A stretch of 64,000 bases of DNA, from positions 1 to 64,000 of the forward strand of contig QNQO01000520.1 of the NCBI GenBank assembly GCA_003290165.1, in the 5' to 3' direction. Source of the stretch: Berberis thunbergii (taxonomy: Eukaryota > Streptophyta > Magnoliopsida > Ranunculales > Berberidaceae). This document shows, piece by piece, positions 58,260-64,000 of this stretch. Position numbers and translations under genes: made by a program. Each line of letters begins with the position of its first letter. Position 1 is the stretch's first letter. A model generated the notes under the pieces. The model saw only the letters and a list, made by a program, of their open reading frames with translations, was not told the DNA's origin and made no database searches.

Positions 58260-60566
58260 TGTTGAAACAGATAACACAAAAGGGTTTGTTGGCAGAACAA
58301 ATAACATAAATTGGAAACTTCGAGTTGAAGAAGAACTTGATTTCGACATGTCGGCATGAAAATTTACTAGTTCATGAAGAAGATGGCTTGAGTCTACTCG
58401 ATTGTTGACTGGAAGTGTCTAGACTGATGAACATGCTGGAAGATAAGGGAACGGAAGATAAGGCGGTGGAAGGTGATGGAACCTTCCATCACCACCAATA
58501 AAGGGCTATAAAAGAAGGGTTACCCCCTTCTTCCCCAATCGTTTTTCCCTAGAAAGCTTTGTAAGTTGAGAAGATTAAAGTTCTTCAACCCTTTCTTCTT
58601 TGAGAGTAAAGTGAGGATAGAGAAAGAAAAACAAATTCTCTGTGAGAGATATAGGCACCCTGTGTATATTTGTGGTGTCGCTCAGACACGTGTGTATTTA
58701 ACGTCGTTGACGTTGTGTATCTCTTTCCATTTGTATTCTTCAATCCCACTAGTAAAGCTATTCTCTTTGCCCGTGGACGTAGGCAAGCTTTCCGAACCAC
58801 GTTAAATTGCTTATGCGATACGTGTTTTATTTATTTTCATTTACTTTACATTGCCTTGTTTATACTTTGAATTTTTACTTTCTAGCAACTATCAATTGTT
58901 TTCCACAATCTGTTATGCTTTTGAGAAACGCAACAAATTCGTTTCAGAGCCGAAGGTATTTCCTTGGTTCGTTTGTGTGTGAATTGATAGTTTTGTATGA
59001 TAGTATTGAGGAACATGACAAAGATGTCGAGTTTAGGTTCCAATTTGAAAATGATTACCTCTACAGTCGGTAAGTTTGATGTCAAAAAGTTCAACGGGAA
59101 AAACAATTTCGACATGTGGCAATGTGAAGTATTGGATGTGCTCGCACAACAAAACTTGGAGAATGTTTTGGGAGATAAGCCAGACGCCATGGGAGAAGAA
59201 GATTGGAACAAGTTGAATCGGCAGGCGTATGGATCTATCCGACTGTGTTTAGGGAATGAACAAAAATACTTTTTCATGAAGGAAACCTCCGATAAAGTAT
59301 TGTGGAAAAAGTTGGAAGACAAGTATATGACGAAGAATATTCAAAATAAATTCTTCTTTATGAAGTATATTTTTCGGATGAATATGATACAAGGTATTAC
59401 TTTGTTTGAGCATCTGGATGAATTCAATAGGCTAATTGCCGAACTATTGAATTTAAAAGAAGTTGTTTAAGAGAATTGTAAGGCTTTGTGCCTTTTGAAT
59501 TCTCTTCCAGAAGAATATGAGCATCTCGTGACAACTTTTTTAACGGAAAAATAATCATTAAATTATGATGAGATTGCTACAGCGCTACTCAATTATGAGT
59601 ACAGGAAGATGAACCTCAAAGTCTAAAGGGATGCAGTGTCTGAAGCATTGACTGCAAGGGGAAGATCGAAAAGTAGAAAATCTGATGGTAAACGAGATAA
59701 ATCTCGATCCAAATCGAGAAGTGGGTCAAAGGCTCCGGCGATAAATGTTAGTGCTTACTGTCATCAAAAAGGGCATTGGGTTACAGATTGTCTTAAAATC
59801 AAAGCCAAAGAGAAACGGAAGAAACACACCAATATGAATGTTGCTCAGCGTAGTGATGAAGATTCTGATGAGTATTCCTTATCTATATCAGCGATGATGT
59901 GTTCCTCTGACGAGTGGATTGTCGATTCGGGTTGCACTTATCATATGTGTCCCCATAGGGACTGGTTATCTAGCTTCAAAAGGCTAGATGGTGGATTTTT
60001 TATAATGGGTAATGATCAGACATGCAAAACAGAAGGGATAGGTACAATCCGGCTCAAGATGTTTGATGGTATAGTTCAGGATTTGAAAGAAGTCAAGTAT
60101 GTTTCCTGCTTTGAAGAAGAATCTCATCTCAGTGGGTTCCTGGGATACCAAAGGTTATAAGATAACTATGTCAGATAGTGTTCTCAAGGTTGTGTCTGGT
60201 GCAATGGTGGCGATGAAGGCAATCAAAAGAGGTAATTTGTATTTCTTGACCGAGAGTAAAATTAAGGGTGAAGTTGCAGTTACTGAGACTGCAAGTACTT
60301 CTTGTGATACGACCAGATTGTGGCACATGCGTTTAGGGCATGTAGGTATAAAGAGTATGCAAAGTCTTGTGAAACAAGGTTTGTTAAAAGGTGCTAAAAC
60401 CTGCAAGTTAGAATTATGTGAACATTGTGTATGAGCAAGAAGACAAAAGTCAATTTTGGCACCGCTATCCGCCGTACTCTTGATTATGTTCACTTGGACG
60501 TTTGCGAACCTGCTAAGCAAGCATCATTGGGAGGTATGCGTTATTTCGTCACTTTTGTAGATGATT

Positions 60567-60567
<1 letters not shown>
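58260..60567 (+). mobile_element. Ty1/copia retrotransposon, 5' part only
   Basis: A putative 5' LTR (58260 to about 58935) begins TGTTGAAACAG and contains a TATAAAAG box at 58506. GTTTCAGAGCC at 58941-58951 is a degenerate initiator-tRNA primer-binding site (usual TGGTATCAGAGC). Gag follows (58997-59470, FDVKKFNGKNNFDMWQ...), a zinc knuckle with its first Cys lost (SAYCHQKGHWVTDC), protease WIVDSGCTYHMCP at 59915-59950, a GAG-pre-integrase LWHMRLGHVG (about 60317) and the beginning of integrase (GGMRYFVTFVDD). Coding breaks at 60567 inside integrase; RT, RNase H and 3' LTR are missing. A weak PPT/LTR-like remnant (TTTTTGTACTAGGTTTTTCC, 61978-62040) may be its far side. Confidence 0.88.
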
Positions 60568-61245
<678 letters not shown>

Positions 61246-61487
61246 GTTTCTCGTGATACCTTGTGCACCTCGAAGTAGTGTGTGTACATGATCTCTATTG
61301 TTTAGTAAAAGGTTCGAGTTATTACATGTCTTGAGTCGATCTTGACTGAAAAATTAAAAAAAACAATATTCACAGCCAGGGTCAACAATGACCATTGACT
61401 TGCAGTCTATATATATCGATTGACCATTGACTGGATGACCAACCTTGGACATTGATTAATCAGTGGCTAAAGGTTGATTAAGAGGAA
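61246..61487. other. Spacer, no gene recognised
   Basis: AT-rich with repeated GACCATTGACT words at 61390-61440. Nothing else was recognised. Confidence 0.4.
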
Positions 61488-61676
61488 TTCTAAATGTCGA
61501 GGAAACAGGCGAGGAAATGGGCGAGGAAAGACACGTGGCGGGGTGGCGACCGTCCACTCCACTTGAGATGCGTGTCGTCATTTTGGTGCGCGCATCTCGA
61601 GCGGGGTGGACGGTCCCCACCCCGCCACGTGTCTTTCCTCGCCCATTTCCTCGCCTGTTTCCTCGACATTTAGAAA
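61488..61676. repeat. Long perfect-type foldback (about 70-bp arms)
   Basis: The left arm TTCTAAATGTCGAGGAAACA ... and the right arm ending TGTTTCCTCGACATTTAGAA are reverse complements over about 70 bases with one or two mismatches. The 45-base loop itself contains GAGATGCG...CGCATCTC. It is GC-rich unlike its surroundings. It may be a foldback MITE or a young inverted-repeat locus. No open frame and no clear duplication at the borders. Confidence 0.88.
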
Positions 61677-61860
61677 CTATGCTGCGCCACTAGTTGAGGT
61701 CTAAATGTTATTGACAATGGTCTAATTATTGAGGTCTAAAATGCTGCGCCACTAGTTGAGGTCTAAAATGCTATTGACAATGTTATTGACAATAGTTATT
61801 GACAATGCTGCGCCACTAGTTGAGGTCTAAAATGTTATTGACAAGCCTATGCTGCGCCAT
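61677..61860. repeat. Tandem array TATGCTGCGCCACTAGTTGA
   Basis: Four irregular copies of a 40-60-bp unit containing ATGCTGCGCCACTAGTTGAG and TCTAAA(A)TG(C/T)TATTGACAAT follow the foldback directly. Confidence 0.88.
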
Positions 61861-62497
61861 CCTGACATGATTTTCCTAGTAAGTTTCTAATTATGCATTA
61901 TTCACAGCATATGCTATGTATGTCGAACATGATTCTAAAGTTATAGTGTATTATACACTTTTTCTCATTGTCTAGTCTTTTTGTACTAGGTTTTTCCTCG
62001 GAAGGTTTTACTCAGTACCCTGGACATCAAAGGGAGTGGGATTATAAGTGTAAAACCATTTAGTTATTATCCACTTCTTTAGTTGCCCACAACATTACAC
62101 CATAAAACCTGTAGTTTGTAAGTCCCCAAGGTGAGCTCATCCTGTTATTTGCTTAGGCTACCTTACCACCCAATCCATGTCTCTCCCATTGTTTTTTTAT
62201 TTTTTTCCCATCTCTTGCTTGAAATTTATTGACTCCAATTGGAGATAAACAATTGAGATGGAGAATGACAGACATTATGTCAAATATGAGGTGCACAGAT
62301 TTAATAAGTAATGACAGACAATGCAGCCTAAGCTATTGTTATTTTATATACACCAAGTTGAACAATCCATCATTGTTGCCATGTACATGCATGAGGACCT
62401 TTGTTTTGTTTCAATCTGACCAAAACCATTTCTAGCTCCAAACTTTATATGAATCAATCATGCACACCAATTTGAATCCAATCCGAGTCCATTCTCC
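61861..62497. other. Upstream region of subtilase 2
   Basis: Contains the weak copia 3' end-like stretch at 61975-62045 (CAAAGGGAGTGGGATTATAAG resembles a polypurine tract) and otherwise AT-rich DNA. No promoter element stands out. Confidence 0.4.
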
Positions 62498-63974
62498 ATG
62501 GCTTCTCTTACTTCTTTTCATCATCTCTGTCTCTTCTTGATCACAGTTTGGCATCTCACATTCATTTCCATCCATGCATACACTTACATACTGCACATGG
62601 ACACATTAGCAACGCCCAAGCTCTGGCTTATTTATGTGGCGATTAATCGATGATTTATTGTAAATCAGGGATAGACCGATCCGAACTAGGTATTTAGTGG
62701 TCACCGATTAATTGGGGAGAAATTGTTGAGTCACCGATTAATCGGTGAAAAGGTGGTTGTCGTCTTGTTGGGTGGTGGTGGTTGTAACTCTATAATGTGT
62801 GGATGTGTTGGACATGATTATATAATTTGCTTTATAATATGACTTTTGTTACTCTATAATACTTGTCTTATTAATCTTTATTATCAATATATGTTATTTA
62901 TTATAAATTACATTAGTGAGGTATAAAAATGTATATTTTAAAAGTAAACCAATTAAATCCGCTTAATCTTAAATCGGTTTTGGACTACGAAAGGTCCATT
63001 ATCCACATTTACTACATAGCCCAAGCTATTCACAGTTGGTATCAACAACCCTCTCTTCCCTATCATCTGATGTCTCGAGCATAAGTACCATCAGTAATCC
63101 TAGCCTTATCTACGCTTATACTAATGTTGTGCGTGGATTGTCTGCTGGTTTATCTGATTCTGAACTGGAATGCATGAAAAGTCATCTGGATTTATCTCTT
63201 GGACTCGAGATGCACCTGTTACACCACACACAACCCAAACACCCAACTTTCTCAGCCTTAATTCACAATCTGAGGCATGGTCGGAATCCCAGTATGCAAA
63301 AATGTCATAATTGGGATGATTGATGGTGAAGTTTGGCCAAAGAGTGCAAGCTTTAAGGACCATGGAATGTGCGAAATTTCTTCAAGATGGAAAGGAAAAT
63401 GGGTTGAGGATGTCTCCTTCAAACGATCAATGTGCAACAAGAAGCTTATCGGAGCTCAGTACTTCAACAAAGGTCTAATTGCAAATGAGCCGTGTGAACA
63501 TAACAGTGAGTTCTACACGTGATGCTGATGGCCATGGGACTCGTACTTCAGGTATCCCTGCAGGAAACTCAGTGAAGGGTGCATCTTTCTTTGGTTACTG
63601 CAATGGGACTGCAAGTGGAATTGCAGCATGTGCATCTGGCGATCTATAAGGTCCTTTGGGATAACCATGGTTACATATCTAATGTAATTGCTGCAATAGA
63701 CCAAGCAATTACTGATGGTGTGGATATCCTCTCAATATCCATGAGTTGGGGAGCGGTTAACTTGTACAAAGATCCTATTGCCATAGCCTCATTTGCAGCT
63801 ATGGAGAAGGGTATCTTTGTTGCAGCTTCAGCAGCATATCAAGATCCTTTTTATCATTCTGTTCAAAATGGTGCACCATGGTTAACAACGGTGGGTGCAG
63901 GGAGTGTCAACCGTGAACCTAGTGCACTTGTGTCTCTTGAAAATGGAGTTTCTATTCTTGGTACTGCATTATAA
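62498..63974 (+). pseudogene. Subtilisin-like protease (subtilase) pseudogene 2
   Basis: ATG 62498 opens a signal peptide (MASLTSFHHLCLFLITVWHL) and the I9 propeptide start (YILHMDTLATPK). An insertion follows (62623-63018). The propeptide resumes with TTLSSLSSDVSS and LIYAYTNVVRGLSAGL. After a slip come VTPHTTQTPNFLSL, VIIGMIDGEVWPKS (catalytic Asp, about 63310), [25 protein letters not shown] (catalytic His, about 63528) and, in another frame, the block ending SISMSWGAVNLYKDPIAIAS...GAPWLTTVGAGSVNREPS. A stop at about 63972 occurs before the catalytic Ser, and the window ends. At least four frame breaks. A tandem relative of pseudogene 1. Confidence 0.9.
62614..63027. mobile_element. Insertion in subtilase 2 with 9-bp duplication
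   Basis: GCCCAAGCT occurs at 62614-62622 and 63019-63027 and brackets 396 bp foreign to subtilase. Inside, CCGATTAAT(C/T)GG(G/T)GA recurs three times. A 9-bp target duplication is typical of Mutator-like elements, but I see no clear terminal inverted repeats, so the class is open. Confidence 0.65.
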
Positions 63975-64000
63975 GTAGATTATCCATCCATATATAAAGT

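Noticed and set aside
63579..63974. 131-codon frame as an intact protease gene
   Set aside because: It is one in-frame block of a longer broken subtilase; the initial Met is not a natural start and the catalytic Ser is missing.

Overview
This is nuclear DNA of a flowering plant, most likely a eudicot. It is AT-rich and intron-bearing, and it is filled with plant-type transposons (CACTA/En-Spm, hAT, RTE and L1-like LINEs, Ty1/copia) and with broken copies of plant genes such as subtilase, Argonaute, PRT6, phototropin, a plastidic ATP/ADP carrier and an aromatic amino acid decarboxylase. I see no intact host gene, no rRNA, no tRNA and no CRISPR array. The species cannot be named from the sequence.

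Layout. Positions 1-1178 hold the 5' part of a decayed subtilisin-like protease gene. At 1179 it is cut by a CACTA terminus. The matching terminus lies at 58116, with the 3-bp target duplication TGT on both sides, and the subtilase resumes at 58120. Everything from 1179 to 58116 (about 56.9 kb) is therefore read as one nested insertion in a single subtilase gene. After it come a 5' fragment of a copia retrotransposon (58260 to about 60567), an orphan CACTA-type end (to 61245), a strong foldback (61488-61676), a short tandem array, and a second decayed subtilase (62498 to the window end) that carries its own insertion with a 9-bp duplication.

Inside the big element. Both ends carry arrays of short inverted motifs of the ACGG...CCGT type. 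The element encodes a decayed TNP2 transposase (start at 10245, remainder at 43538-47168) and a decayed TNPA-like protein (47443-49420). Between and around these lie many exon-level fragments of unrelated host genes: GH1 glucosidase, GARP/MYB factor, hnRNP-type RNA-binding protein, NB-ARC resistance protein, possibly cyclin D, Argonaute, PRT6 E3 ligase, a NEPRO-like gene, ATP/ADP carrier, a UBA-type exon, a MARCH-type RING protein, WSD1 acyltransferase and three decarboxylase pieces. This is the behaviour known for gene-capturing (Pack-type) CACTA elements, here on an unusually large scale.

Nested insertions. A second complete CACTA element (21444-31543, duplication TAA) carries phototropin, FtsJ/TRM7 methyltransferase and P5A-ATPase exons. 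Two hAT-type elements (32475-34274 and 34834-35910) have 8-bp duplications, and one is filled by a GATC-rich satellite. Two RTE-type LINE copies (15444-17648 and 44235-45319) have target duplications, as do two CACTA-type miniature elements (1586-1895 and 49640-49939). None of the captured fragments looks able to make its original protein. If they matter, the likely routes are chimeric transcripts or small RNAs, which is inference only.
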